From positions 1 to 64,000 of the forward strand of contig DASVQY010000028.1 of assembly GCA_036388895.1 (NCBI GenBank): a stretch of DNA of 64,000 nt, written 5' to 3'. The notes under the pieces are model-generated. The model was not told the DNA's origin, did no database searches, and was given only the letters and a program-made list of their open reading frames with translations. The position numbers and the translations under genes are program-made. Shown piece after piece: positions 1-10,039 of the stretch (position 1 is the first letter of the stretch; each line of letters begins with the position of its first letter). The DNA is from SXVE01 sp036388895 (lineage in GTDB: Bacteria > Acidobacteriota > Blastocatellia > Pyrinomonadales > Pyrinomonadaceae).

Positions 1-2164
1 CTTGAAATCTTCGGTCGAAACGTCTTTGTTGAAATTCGAGGCGACGAAATCCTTCATCATTTTGCTGAATCTCGCGTCGCCGGTTTTCGCGTCGTACATC
101 ATCATCCGAAGCATATGCAGAATGTACGCGCCTTTCGGATAAATGAGATTTTGCGCAATCGCTCCGGTTTTCGCTGTGTTCAACCGGTAAACTTGTGTGA
201 TCGGTCCGACCGTGTAAGGCTTTTTGCCCATTGTGCGCGGCGAGGCTTCAACAATTTGTTTACGGTTTTCTTCCCAGAATTCGTTGAATTTATTAATGTC
301 CTTTTTAACATACTGAATATACAGAGATGTCGAAAACTCGGCGAAACCCTCACTCATCCATTGACCGTGATAACTGGTCCAGCCGGTAGCGTGTCCCCAC
401 GATTGATGCGCGATTTCGTGCGCGCCGACTTCGCGCCAGAACACATTCGACCCACCTCTGCCCATTAATTCTCTGCGCTGTCCTTCGTTGATAAAAGCAA
501 AGTAAGGCATATAAATCAGCGACCCCCAGGCTTGTCCGAAATTCCCTGCCGGCTGCTGCGTCACCGCGATTCTCTTAAACGGCATTTTTCCGAAAAAGGC
601 GTTGTAAATTCTCGTTGCGTTTTGTGACTCGCCGAGAACTGTCTGGGCTAAACTCGTCGTCGAAACGGCTCCGATATTCGGAGCGTTATCCAACGAACCG
701 CCAGAATTTCGAGCTCTGTCTTGCGCGGCTTCTAGTTCAACTTGAAACCTTTTCAGTTCGTCAGGAACTTCTCTGTTTACATATACCTCTAGACCGTAGC
801 CCGAACCGCTGTCGGCTACCTCTTTTTTAATAAAATCGCCATAGTTAAAGCCTGCTACCGCCATTTCAACGCCTTTGCTTGACCACCGAGCGACTTTCAA
901 ATCACCTTCCGTTTTTTCCGGCTCGACCATTTCGCCGACGCCGATCATTACGAATTGTTTCGGATACCGCAGCGTTATCTCAAAATTTGCACGATCTCCG
1001 AATTGAGTTCCCCCGTTGTTCGGATACCAGGTCGAGCGCGGGATCAGTATAAAATTTCCGGTTCCGGCTTGTCTTAGTGCTTCTTCGCCTTCATATTCAA
1101 AAGTTAAGGTAAAAGGTTTGCCAACCTCGGGCGCCGTCGGCAGAATAACGGATAAACTGCCGTCCTTATTTCTGTCTTCCTGAATCAGATTTATTTCTTC
1201 GCCGTTCTTGTTTAAGACGCGTCTGACTCGCAGCGCCGGATATAAATCGATTGGCAGCACGCGTTGATTGGCGACGCGCATAACCATCGTCGCTTTATCC
1301 GTCGCAATCAATTTTGTGCCGCGCACCGTCACGTCTATTTCGTGATTCGTTAAATCGAAAACGCGGCGATCCTGCGAGCTTGTGGCGGTTCCTTTTTTGT
1401 ATTCGTCGGCGAGGTGAAATGCCGTCCAGATTCCTTGATTGCCGCTGCCGTAATTAAGCAGCATAACCTGTTCCGGCGAAACGTTTTCAATTCCGAGCGG
1501 ATCAATTTGATAAACCAATTTGTTGTAACACTTGCCTTCAATAAAGCTCGTAAAAAACCCTGGTCTCGACGGTCCGTAAGCGTCCATTAGAATTCGCGCC
1601 GTTACATTGTAACGAAACTGATTTCGCAGAAGAGATTCTTTTTCTCGGAAAGCGTCGCGCGCTCGCGCCGATTGCGCGCCTGCCGAACTCATCTTAACGT
1701 TCGCTGATTTTTTAACTTCATCAAAAGTCTGATCGGTAAAGAAAATTACCATTTGAGAAAATTGCTCTTTAAGCTCAGCCGCGTCGGTAAAAAAATTGTG
1801 CATTATTCTTTTCCGCGTCAACGGGCGGGACGAGGGTCGTTTCTCCGTCGCCGAAAAACACCGCGCCGGTCGTTTTCCCTTCGGCGGACGTTAAGAAATA
1901 GATTTCACCGCTGCGAAAATTAAAAGCCGCGGCGTGCTGCAAAACTAAGTTATTAACCGTTGCATATTCCCGGCTGAAAGAATCAGGCGCGTCGGACAGT
2001 TTTCTAAATTTCGTATAAACCGGATCAATATTAGCCTTTGTTGCCGTAACGGTTACTTCGCCGACGACTCTGGGCGAGGCGGTCGGCTGCGGAATTTACG
2101 CGTTTACGAAGGACGCGGCAAAAATTAATGCAGCTATGCCTTTAAAGAACACATTTAATTTCAT
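1..2164 (-). pseudogene. M1 family zinc metallopeptidase, interrupted and cut by the left window edge
   Basis: The minus strand encodes a secreted gluzincin. The ATG at 2164 starts a signal peptide (MKLNVFFKGIAALIFAASFV then NA). Near 420-350 the protein reads HEIAHQSW, followed 18 residues later by a Glu in WMSEGFAEF, the HEXXH-X18-E zinc site of M1 aminopeptidases. Two lesions break the frame. An in-frame TAA at 2096-2098 falls right after the signal peptide, where CAA (Gln) would give a normal mature start. A frame change lies at the A7 run 1789-1795; six bases there would join the N-terminal part (ending DAEKNNAQFF) to TDAAELKEQF in the downstream frame. From an internal ATG at 1803 the frame is open to position 1, so the gene continues outside the window. 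The disruptions may be real decay or sequencing error. The family call is secure; the functional state is not. Confidence 0.85.
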
Positions 2165-2383
2165 TTTTTTTACCTTAAATTTTAGAATTTCTTAATGCCG
2201 TTTGGGGTTTGACATTTCATTTTACGGGTGTTTCGCTATTTAGTTGCAATTTTTTACCTTTTAGGTTGTTCTTTTATTTTTCTCGCGCCCGGTAAAGTCA
2301 AGGTCTTTACCGATGTAGTTGCAAGTTTTCGTTTATTTATGAGATGTTAAAAAGTTAGATTTTATTAAAAGGAACTTTAGAAA
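2165..2383. other. Divergent intergenic region with a perfect inverted repeat
   Basis: AT-rich spacer between the divergent M1 peptidase and ttcA genes. It holds one perfect 8-bp inverted repeat, CGGTAAAG (2290-2297) and CTTTACCG (2305-2312), with a 7-nt loop and no following T run, so an operator or RNA hairpin is more likely than a terminator. An AAAAGGA ribosome binding site at 2367-2373 serves ttcA. I see no convincing promoter hexamers. Confidence 0.4.
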
Positions 2384-3280
2384 TTGTTTGTCGAAACAAA
2401 AACAAAAACAAAACTGCTTAAAAAGATGGGCAAAGCCGTCGAAGATTTTTCGATGATTCAGGACGGCGACAAAATAATGGTGTGTCTTTCGGGCGGCAAA
2501 GACAGTTACACGATGCTCGATTTACTGCTCGACGTGCAAAGACGCGCGCCGATTAATTTTGAAATTCTCGCCGTGAACCTCGACCAGAAGCAGCCTGATT
2601 TTCCCGAACACGTACTGCCGGAATACCTCGAAAGCATCGGCGTGAAATACAGAATCGTCGAGGAAGACACTTATTCGGTCGTCAAAGCGCATATTCCCGA
2701 AGGAAAAACTTTCTGTTCGCTGTGTTCTCGTCTGCGGCGCGGCATTTTGTATTCGACCGCTTTGGAAGAAAAATGCACGAAAATCGCGCTCGGTCATCAC
2801 GCCGACGATATTATCGCAACGTTTCTGCTTAATTTATTTTACGTCGGACAATTGAAAGCGATGCCCCCGATTTTGCGTTCGGACGCCGGAACGAACACGG
2901 TCATTCGCCCGCTTGCTTATTGCCAGGAAAAGGAAATCGCCAAATACGCCGAAGAAAAGAAATTTCCGATTATTCCGTGTAATTTGTGCGGTTCGCAGCC
3001 GAATTTGAAACGGGCGCGCGTTAAAAATTTGATCAACGATCTGGAAAAAGAAATTCCGTTTATCCGCTCGTCAATTATGACGGCTTTGTCAAATGTCACG
3101 GGCTCGCATCTGCTCGATAACGAGCTTTATGATTTCAAGAATTTCGAGCCGCTTATCAAAAAAATTCCGGCTGGACACGGCAGCGTCGAGAAAGAGCTCG
3201 ATGCGGTTTTCGATCATTCGGAAAATAATCTGGTAATTCCGATAAAAAATGAGTCCAGAGAAACGATTCTGTCTCTCTAG
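2384..3280 (+). CDS. ttcA: tRNA 2-thiocytidine(32) synthetase TtcA
   Basis: ATP- and iron-sulfur-dependent enzyme that thiolates cytidine 32 of certain tRNAs in the cytoplasm. Of 298 residues, the PP-loop SGGKDS is at 36-41, the first CxxC (C111, C114) in FCSLCSRLRRG, GHHADD near 137, and a second CxxC (C199, C202) in PCNLCGSQ. These are the [4Fe-4S] and sulfur-handling cysteines expected of TtcA rather than TilS. Length is normal for the family. The start is TTG at 2384, preceded by AAAAGGA about 10 nt upstream; no better ATG lies upstream in frame. The gene stands alone between oppositely oriented neighbours. A NifS-type cysteine desulfurase 2.5 kb downstream could supply its sulfur (inference). 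Confidence 0.95.
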   Translation: MFVETKTKTKLLKKMGKAVEDFSMIQDGDKIMVCLSGGKDSYTMLDLLLDVQRRAPINFEILAVNLDQKQPDFPEHVLPEYLESIGVKYRIVEEDTYSVVKAHIPEGKTFCSLCSRLRRGILYSTALEEKCTKIALGHHADDIIATFLLNLFYVGQLKAMPPILRSDAGTNTVIRPLAYCQEKEIAKYAEEKKFPIIPCNLCGSQPNLKRARVKNLINDLEKEIPFIRSSIMTALSNVTGSHLLDNELYDFKNFEPLIKKIPAGHGSVEKELDAVFDHSENNLVIPIKNESRETILSL

Positions 3281-3304
3281 ACTCGAAAAATTTATAAAAA
3301 ACGG

Positions 3305-5734
3305 TTATTTTCGGGCTTTGAAAACTTTATCGTCAATCGCCACATTGTTTTTAACGTCTTTGACATATGTCACGATATTTCCCATTCCCGGATGAGCCGC
3401 AACCGATTTAAACGGCATCATCAATCCGTCAACCGAGCGGTAATCGCTCAGTATCGTCGTTATCGGAACTTTTTGACTCGATGTGCTCGAAACGATAAGA
3501 CTTTTCTTTTTCAAAGGCAGAAAAGTTTTCGTCGAAATGTAATACGTCACTTCACTAGCTTTTTCGGGGTGCAGAACTACGACGTATGTCTCTTCATCTC
3601 CGACTTTTTCGGTTCCGGTTATTTCCGATGATTTCAGACCTTTCTTCCAGTTGAGTAAACCGTAAAAATCGTTTTCGTATTTGATGTCTTCGAGGCGCTG
3701 CCCGGTGAATGTGTCAGCCGGTGAAAAACTCGACCAATCTCCGGCTGTCGTTCCGTCGAAATAATCGTAGCTGGTCGCGATAGTCTTGCCGAGCGCTGTC
3801 AGCGTTGAATCCGTAGCGGAAAGGTTTGGCGCTTTCGCGTATGAAGTGCCGAAACCCTTGACGCCTTGATGCTCGAAATCAATTTCAAACTTCATTTCGC
3901 GCGAATTGACTTTACGCATTGCCGCTTCGCCGCCGAGCGCGTCAATCGTTTTCGCCATCAGCTCGTCAACCGTAATTTTCGGCATCTCGGTTTTCTCGCC
4001 CGCGCCGATGTATTTGAAAGCAAATTCGCCTTCGGGCTGCACCATCGTTATGCCTTCAAGCTTGCCGTTCGCGTCGCGTCTGACTTTCAAAAAATACGAA
4101 TCCGGCAGCGGAACGGTGCTGTAAACGTCTTTCGATTTTTCTTTTAATTCATAAGGCTGCTGAGTGCCGACGACGAGCGAGACCTTACCGCTTACTTCTT
4201 TTATTTCTATAGTTCCTTTGCCATTCGGCGTTTGATACTTGCCGATTAAATCTTTGACCGAATCGGTTGCCGAAGAAATTGACGATTTTATTATCTTTCC
4301 GTCCGCCGAAAGTTTCGGCAGAGTGTAATTTCCCTGCGGCTGTTCGAGATAAAGCTCGTTTTCTTTGAATGTTATAAAAAAACCGTCCGGCGCGCCTTTT
4401 AATTTGTATCTTCTGCCGCCGACGTTCTCCAGCGTGAGAGTCGGTTGTCCCGGCGCCATCGAAACGAGTTTGCCGTCCACGATTTTTACTTCAACATCGA
4501 AACCGGCGGGTTCAAAGCGATATTTTCCGACTTCTTTTTCAGGCGCGACCGATGCCGTATCGTTTGATTTCGGCGATTCGAGTTCGCCGAGCAAACCTTC
4601 AAAAATAATCGGCGCGCTTAGAGTCGGAAGCGGCGAGCCGGAAACGTTCGTCAGCATCACAAAGCCGAGTTTCTTTTCGGGCAGCATTGTGACCTGCGCG
4701 TTAAAACCGTCAATATTGCCGCCGTGCTCGACCATTTTCATTCCCTTCCAATCGCGCAGAAACCAGCCTAAGCCGTAGGAACTCGTTCCGGCGATTTTCA
4801 TCTGCGGCTTCGTCCATTCTTCAAAACTTTTCTCGGAAACAAGCCGTTTGCCATTTACACTGCCGCCGTTTATCACAAAACGAAGCCACTGCGCCATATC
4901 TCGCGCCGAAGAATTTATCGAACCCGCCGGAGCGACTTGCAGAATGTCGCGTGTCGGCAGATTGCGCGTTTCCTTCGTGTCGAAATTGTAATCGTAGCCG
5001 AACGAATAATCTTTCGCTTTCTGCATTTCCGCAACAGACATTGTGCTGTTCGTCATTCCGAGCGGAGCAAAGACTCGTTCGGGAATGAATTTTTCCCACG
5101 GTTCTTTTTGGACTTTTGCGACAATCTCGCCCGCCGCCGTGAACATCAAGTTTTGATACTGAAATTTTTCTCGGAGTTTCGCCGTCGGTTTCGCTTCTCC
5201 CGCGACTTTAATAAGTTCTTCGCGATTCAATTTGCCCGTGACCATCGCCAGATCGGTACGGTTCAAACCGGAAGAATGCGAAAGCAAATCGCGGATCGTA
5301 ATTTTTGAATCAATTTCCGGGTCGTTGATCTTGAAATACGTCAGATATTTTTTTGGAGAATCATCGAGCGACAATTTACCTTCGTCCTGACTCATCAGAA
5401 CCGAAAGCGCCGTGAATGCTTTTGTCGCCGATCCGATGGCGAACTGCGTATCGGGCGTAACCGGAATCTGTTTCGCAAAATCTTTATAACCCAAGCCTTT
5501 CATATAAATAATCTTATCGTCTTTAACGATAACCAGACTTATTCCGGGAATTCCGAGTTCTTTGCGCCGCGCTTCGATTTTTTCCTCGATTCGTGCCAGA
5601 CGCGCTTGCATATCATCGGAAACTGCGGTTTGAGTTGAAGTTTGCGCGTATCCGATTGTCGCCAAAGGAAAATTGATAAAGGCAAAAACTAAAAGTAAAG
5701 CCGTAAAAAGACGCAAAAATTTTATTTGAATCAT
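3305..5734 (-). CDS. Secreted serine hydrolase (class C beta-lactamase fold) with DUF3471-like and C-terminal extra domain
   Basis: An 809-residue exported protein with an N-terminal signal peptide ending near residue 31 (IGYAQT). The serine-hydrolase core (about 40-400) carries all three signatures: S102-A-T-K105, Y193-Q-N195 and H337-G-G339. After it comes a beta-rich region like DUF3471 (about 400-490), often attached to AmpC-like esterases. A further C-terminal module (about 590-809) has no motif I can name with confidence; its beta-strand pattern resembles lipoprotein-localisation or DUF4292-like folds. Substrate is unknown: such proteins act as esterases, D-amino peptidases or beta-lactamases. 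GGAG lies about 11 nt before the ATG. It is the largest of three paralogous hydrolases here (others at 10822 and 32361). Confidence 0.88.
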   Translation of the reverse strand: MIQIKFLRLFTALLLVFAFINFPLATIGYAQTSTQTAVSDDMQARLARIEEKIEARRKELGIPGISLVIVKDDKIIYMKGLGYKDFAKQIPVTPDTQFAIGSATKAFTALSVLMSQDEGKLSLDDSPKKYLTYFKINDPEIDSKITIRDLLSHSSGLNRTDLAMVTGKLNREELIKVAGEAKPTAKLREKFQYQNLMFTAAGEIVAKVQKEPWEKFIPERVFAPLGMTNSTMSVAEMQKAKDYSFGYDYNFDTKETRNLPTRDILQVAPAGSINSSARDMAQWLRFVINGGSVNGKRLVSEKSFEEWTKPQMKIAGTSSYGLGWFLRDWKGMKMVEHGGNIDGFNAQVTMLPEKKLGFVMLTNVSGSPLPTLSAPIIFEGLLGELESPKSNDTASVAPEKEVGKYRFEPAGFDVEVKIVDGKLVSMAPGQPTLTLENVGGRRYKLKGAPDGFFITFKENELYLEQPQGNYTLPKLSADGKIIKSSISSATDSVKDLIGKYQTPNGKGTIEIKEVSGKVSLVVGTQQPYELKEKSKDVYSTVPLPDSYFLKVRRDANGKLEGITMVQPEGEFAFKYIGAGEKTEMPKITVDELMAKTIDALGGEAAMRKVNSREMKFEIDFEHQGVKGFGTSYAKAPNLSATDSTLTALGKTIATSYDYFDGTTAGDWSSFSPADTFTGQRLEDIKYENDFYGLLNWKKGLKSSEITGTEKVGDEETYVVVLHPEKASEVTYYISTKTFLPLKKKSLIVSSTSSQKVPITTILSDYRSVDGLMMPFKSVAAHPGMGNIVTYVKDVKNNVAIDDKVFKARK

Positions 5735-5847
5735 AGAAGGTTGCTCCGAAGTAAAGGTGATTTGAATGTAGTCGTTTAAATTACGTGCAAATGCAGAAAA
5801 AAGTTTTGAAATAAATTTTCTGTTTATGGAGAATTTTTAAGAAAAGT

Positions 5848-6993
5848 TTAGTTAGAAAGATCGCTTAAATCACGAATAATTTCGGGCAAAATTTCCAATA
5901 CGAAATCAACTTCTTCTTTTGTGTTGTATCTTCCCAATGAGAAACGAATTGCTCCCATTGCGTCAGAATACGGAATATTCATCGCCTGCAAAACGGCTGA
6001 CGCTTGATGAGTTTCGGCATTACAAGCCGAACCGGTCGAAACGCAAACTTCTAAATCGTTAAGACGCGCCAGAATCGCTTCGCCGTTCGTATTTGAAAAA
6101 GAAATGCTGGAAGTGTTTGGCAGGCGTTTCGTATAGTCGTTTGTACCGTTTAACCGAGAATTTGGAGTTTTATTCAGAATTTCGGTTTCAAGCCGATTTC
6201 TGAGAGCGAAAACCTCGTTCATCAAGGTAAAATCTTTTACCAGTTCAGCCGCCGCGCCGATTGCCGCGATTTGATGAACGGCTTCGGTTCCCGCGCGGTT
6301 TGAATTTTCCTGACCGCCGCCGATTAGAAACGAAGGCAAAACGACGCCGCTCCGAACGTAGAGCGCGCCGATGCCCTTCGGCGCGTGAAATTTATGACCG
6401 GAAATGGAATAAAGATCAATTTGACTGTTTTTTAAATCCAGGGGTATTTTTCCGACCGCATTCACGCCGTCAACGTGAACTCGCGCGTTTGAGTGCTCTT
6501 TGACAATTCGGGCAATTTCTTCGACCGGAAACAAAATGCCTGTTTCATTATTTGCGTGCATTGTGGAAACAATCGCCGTATCGGCGCGGAGAGCGGTTTT
6601 TAACTCATCCATATCCAAAAAACCGTTTTCGTCAACTTCGAGCCAGGTGAGTTCATAACCTTGAAATTCTAATTTTTCGCATAATTTGCGAACGGCTTCG
6701 TGTTCGACGCGAGTCGTGACGATGTGTTTTTTCGCCGAATCGCTTTCGAGCGTTCCGAGTATCGCCCAATTATCGCTTTCGGTGCCGCCGGACGTAAAAA
6801 CGATTTCGGCGGGACTGTTCGCGCCGAGGAGTCCGGCAACCGATTGGCGCGCCGATTCGATTGATTGTTTAACGCCGCGTCCGAATTGGTAAGCGGATGA
6901 GGGATTACCGTAAAATTCGGTTAAAAAAGGCGTCATCGCGGCGAGGACTTCCGGCGCGATTCGAGTCGTCGCGTTGTTGTCGAAATAAATCAT
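5848..6993 (-). CDS. nifS: NifS/IscS-type cysteine desulfurase
   Basis: PLP enzyme that removes sulfur from cysteine as a persulfide for Fe-S cluster assembly and tRNA thiolation. In 381 residues the start MIYFDNNATT is classical, H98 is in VEHEAV, D175 in HVDGVNAVG, the PLP lysine is K201 in SISGHKFHAPKG, and the persulfide cysteine is C324 in STGSACNAETHQ. The GGGQENSNRAGTE segment resembles NifS more than IscS. No iscU/iscA or nif genes are adjacent, so it is probably a general sulfur donor; ttcA nearby is a plausible recipient. The start lies next to a heptamer repeat array shared with the divergent cyclase gene. The family call is firm; the symbol is approximate. Confidence 0.93.
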   Translation of the reverse strand: MIYFDNNATTRIAPEVLAAMTPFLTEFYGNPSSAYQFGRGVKQSIESARQSVAGLLGANSPAEIVFTSGGTESDNWAILGTLESDSAKKHIVTTRVEHEAVRKLCEKLEFQGYELTWLEVDENGFLDMDELKTALRADTAIVSTMHANNETGILFPVEEIARIVKEHSNARVHVDGVNAVGKIPLDLKNSQIDLYSISGHKFHAPKGIGALYVRSGVVLPSFLIGGGQENSNRAGTEAVHQIAAIGAAAELVKDFTLMNEVFALRNRLETEILNKTPNSRLNGTNDYTKRLPNTSSISFSNTNGEAILARLNDLEVCVSTGSACNAETHQASAVLQAMNIPYSDAMGAIRFSLGRYNTKEEVDFVLEILPEIIRDLSDLSN

Positions 6994-7000
6994 AAATTAA

Positions 7001-7107
7001 TTGCGAATGATAAATGGTGAACGAAAATAGCTTTGCCGTTTACCATTAATCATTATTAATCATTAATCTTTACCATTTACAATTTACCATTTACAATTAT
7101 CAAAATT
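7001..7107. repeat. Period-7 repeat with inverted arms between divergent genes
   Basis: Left arm 7006-7023 and right arm 7037-7054 (CGTTTACCATTAATCATT) are reverse complements at 16 of 18 positions, with a 13-nt loop. The right side continues as tandem heptamers of the types ATTAATC and ATTTACC/ATTTACA up to the cyclase start at 7108. It fills almost the whole space between the desulfurase and cyclase start codons, so any promoters for these divergent genes must overlap it. Confidence 0.8.
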
Positions 7108-8811
7108 GTGATTGCTGTTCTGAAAATAAATGAGGTCGGCGGCAGAACTTGGGAAGTTGATTTGCTTTCCGATTCGACCCGTACCATCGGCAGAGGTAGA
7201 GAAAACGACATCGTTTTGAAAGATCGCCGCGTTTCGCGCCGTCACGCGCAAATCAGCAGCGTCGGCGGAGAATCAAAAATAATTGACGGTTATATCGAAG
7301 ATGGCGAGATAAAACGAAGCGTCAATCGCGTTTACGTCAACGGCGTGCCGTATTACGAGAAAATTCTCGAACAGGGAGATGTCGTCACAATCGGCGAAAC
7401 GACGCTGGAATACAGAGAAATTCGTCTCGAAAATACGATTTCGCCCGATAAATCTTTCGAGACCGCGCCGAGAAATGAAATAATCGAACAGCCGAGCGGC
7501 GTGACTTATGATGATAAACCGCTCGGTCACACGCAGCTTCTTATTTCGGCGAGCGAAATAATCGGCGCGCATTCGAGCATTTCGATAGAGGCGAAAACAG
7601 CAACGCCGAAAGAAATAAACGAATTGCGCCGCAAAGCGAAAGTTCTCGAATTGTTGTACGAGATGAGCAAAGTTCTTGGCACGGTGTTTGACTTGAAAGA
7701 AATCTTCGAGCGTGCCACTGATTTGATTTTTCGTGGTACGCCCGCTGACAGAGTGGTCGCGTTATTAACCGACGAAACTGCGGATGCGCTAAGCCCCGGT
7801 AACGATTTATTTCCGATTGCCGTTAAAACGCGCGATGAAAACTTGAGAAACTTGACCGAAAATCTGACCGTCAGCCGAACGATTACGCGCAAGGTTATGC
7901 GCGAAAAAGTCGCTTTGCTGTCGCAGGACGCGAAAACCGACGAGCAGTTTCTCGGCGCCGATTCAATCGTTTTGCAAGGAATTCGGTCAACGATCTGCGC
8001 GCCTTTGATAACCGAATCAAACGTTCACGGCGTAGTTTACGCCGACCGGCTCGATCCGTTTTCTAATTTCAGCCCTGACGATTTAGAATTAATCAGCGCG
8101 GTGGCGGCACAGATGGCTGTAACGGTCGAAGCGGTAAAAGCGCACCGACGATTGGCGCGCGAGGAAGTCGCAAGGGCGAATTACAGCCGGTTTTTGCCTG
8201 AACACGTTGTTCGTCAGTTGCTCGAGAACCCGGATTCGTTCCGTCTCGGCGGAGTTAACCAAATTATTACGGTTTTGTTTTCCGATATTCGCGGTTTTAC
8301 TGCCATTTCGGAAAATGAGAAACCGGAAAGAGTGGTCGGTTTGCTGAACCGTTATTTTTCGGCAATGTCGGAGATAATTTTCGCTAACGGCGGAACGCTC
8401 GATAAATACATCGGCGACAATATAATGGCTATTTTCGGCGCGCCGAACGCGACGCCCGACGATGCGAAAAATGCTCTGAAAACAGCCGTTGAGATGCAGA
8501 AAAGAGTAACGTCGCTGAATAGCGAGTTGGAAGAGCAAGGCTTTCCGCAAATTGCCGTGGGAATCGGGCTGCACACCGGCGAAGCGACCATCGGTTACAT
8601 CGGTTCGCAGCAGCGCAGTGAGTATACCGCAATCGGCGATACGGTAAATTTAGCGTCGCGGCTCGAATCAGTCGCTGAAGGCGGGCAAATATTGATAAGC
8701 GAAGCGACGGCTCAGAGCGGCGGAGATTTGTTTACACTCGAAAATCGCGAGCCGATAATGATAAAAAATCGGTTGCAGCCGGTAAACCTTTTTGAGGTAA
8801 AATGGAACTGA
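7108..8811 (+). CDS. FHA-GAF-class III adenylate cyclase
   Basis: A 567-residue cytoplasmic signalling enzyme. An N-terminal FHA domain (about 5-95) has the phosphothreonine-binding signature RTIGRGRENDIVL and SRRHA. A GAF domain (about 170-340) follows, then a class III nucleotidyl cyclase domain (about 375-567). The catalytic domain has metal-binding aspartates in LFSDIRGFTAI and KYIGDNIMAIFG, the substrate lysine in TLDKYIGD paired with Thr in EYTAIGD (an adenine-type K/T pair), and the transition-state Arg in NLASRLE. It should therefore make cAMP in response to a phosphoprotein and a GAF ligand (inference). The start is GTG at 7108, directly against a repeat array with no clear ribosome binding site. 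It is followed closely by an MreB-like gene on the same strand. Confidence 0.9.
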   Translation: MIAVLKINEVGGRTWEVDLLSDSTRTIGRGRENDIVLKDRRVSRRHAQISSVGGESKIIDGYIEDGEIKRSVNRVYVNGVPYYEKILEQGDVVTIGETTLEYREIRLENTISPDKSFETAPRNEIIEQPSGVTYDDKPLGHTQLLISASEIIGAHSSISIEAKTATPKEINELRRKAKVLELLYEMSKVLGTVFDLKEIFERATDLIFRGTPADRVVALLTDETADALSPGNDLFPIAVKTRDENLRNLTENLTVSRTITRKVMREKVALLSQDAKTDEQFLGADSIVLQGIRSTICAPLITESNVHGVVYADRLDPFSNFSPDDLELISAVAAQMAVTVEAVKAHRRLAREEVARANYSRFLPEHVVRQLLENPDSFRLGGVNQIITVLFSDIRGFTAISENEKPERVVGLLNRYFSAMSEIIFANGGTLDKYIGDNIMAIFGAPNATPDDAKNALKTAVEMQKRVTSLNSELEEQGFPQIAVGIGLHTGEATIGYIGSQQRSEYTAIGDTVNLASRLESVAEGGQILISEATAQSGGDLFTLENREPIMIKNRLQPVNLFEVKWN

Positions 8812-8904
8812 GTATATTTGAGCGATCAAACTTTTTTGTTGGTACGGTTATCTTATCTTAAGCTTTTTAGTTTATTATTTTTTTGTAGTCGGGAAAGCGC
8901 CTCT

Positions 8905-9978
8905 ATGTTAAAAATTTCGTCACTAAAAAAACTTGTTACCGATTCGATGGCAATTGATCTCGGAACCGCGAGCACAATTATCGCCGTTAAGGGACGAGAT
9001 ATTGTGCTCGATGAGCCGTCAATGGTCGCCGTCAATGAATTGACTGAAGAAATCGTCGCTTACGGAACGGAAGCCGCCGATATGCTCGGACGCGAAGGAC
9101 GCGATATTGTCGTCAAAGCGCCACTGATGGGCGGCGTCGTCGCAGATTTCGAGCGCACCAAAAAGATGCTCGCCTATTTCGTCAAAAAGGCAAAATCAGG
9201 CGGTTCGCAAATGTCTCTGCAAGCCGTAATGAGTATGGTCTCCGACGTGACGCACGTCGAACAGAGAGCGATGCTCAATGCGGCGGAAGACTCGCACATC
9301 GGAAAAGTTTATATGATGGAAGAAGGTTTGGCGGCAGCCTTCGGCGCGGGCGTTCTCCCAACGGATAAGCGAGCTTCGGCAGTTGTAGACTTCGGCGCGG
9401 GAACGACAAACATAGCGATTGTGGCAAAGGGCACGGTCGTGCATTCGCGCTCGGAAAGATTGGGCAGCAACGAGATAAACGCGGTTTTAGCCAATCATCT
9501 TCGCCGTCATCGCGGTCTGCAGGTCGGCGAGGAAACGACGGAACTGTTAAAAACAAAGTTCGTTTCCGCATTTTTGCCGGAAAACATCTCGAAATCAACG
9601 ACCGTTCGCGGGCGCGACGTTCAGACGGGAAGCCCGCACGCGGTCGAAGTCACGGCGGGCGAAGTTTACCCGATTGTCGAAACTATCGTGCGGCGAATAG
9701 CTCAAATTATCAGCGACACTCTGACCGAACTGCGACCGGAAGTCGCCGCCGACATCTACGACCGCGGCGTTATCTTAACCGGCGGCGGTTCGCTGCTCGA
9801 AGGCATTGACCAGTATTTACGCGGATTCATACATCTGCCGGTAATAATTCCCGACGAACCGCGCTACGCGACCGTTCGAGGGCTTTTGAAGATGTTCGAC
9901 GAACCAGAACTTCTCGAAAGAGTTTCGCGCAACGAACTGAGCGTATTGCAAAATGCGGACATTCCGTTCAAGGCGTAA
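8905..9978 (+). CDS. mreB: MreB-like actin / rod-shape determining protein
   Basis: Bacterial actin homologue that polymerises beneath the membrane to guide cell-wall synthesis. The phosphate-1 loop AIDLGTASTIIA lies near residues 16-27, VDFGAGTTNIAIV is phosphate-2, and the adenosine motif is VILTGGGSLLEG. The frame is open further upstream (TTG at 8818), but the ATG at 8905 is preferred: it is preceded by GGGAAAG and gives a normal MreB N-terminus of 357 residues. IIAVKGRDIVLDEPSMVAVNE matches the family closely. No mreC, mreD, pbp2 or rodA follow, so this may be a second MreB-type copy. Spacing after the cyclase gene suggests co-transcription, and a strong terminator follows at 10005-10039. 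Confidence 0.88.
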   Translation: MLKISSLKKLVTDSMAIDLGTASTIIAVKGRDIVLDEPSMVAVNELTEEIVAYGTEAADMLGREGRDIVVKAPLMGGVVADFERTKKMLAYFVKKAKSGGSQMSLQAVMSMVSDVTHVEQRAMLNAAEDSHIGKVYMMEEGLAAAFGAGVLPTDKRASAVVDFGAGTTNIAIVAKGTVVHSRSERLGSNEINAVLANHLRRHRGLQVGEETTELLKTKFVSAFLPENISKSTTVRGRDVQTGSPHAVEVTAGEVYPIVETIVRRIAQIISDTLTELRPEVAADIYDRGVILTGGGSLLEGIDQYLRGFIHLPVIIPDEPRYATVRGLLKMFDEPELLERVSRNELSVLQNADIPFKA

Positions 9979-10004
9979 ATTTAATAATATGAGAAATAAG
10001 ACAG

Positions 10005-10039
10005 GAGAAAGGGAAAGGCTGTTTTCCTTTCTCTTTTTT
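10005..10039 (+). terminator. Rho-independent terminator after the mreB-like gene
   Basis: Stem 10005-10016 (GAGAAAGGGAAA) pairs with 10022-10033 (TTTTCCTTTCTC) with one G-T pair and a 5-nt loop, followed by T6. It starts 27 nt after the mreB-like stop codon and ends the cyclase-mreB unit. Confidence 0.85.
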
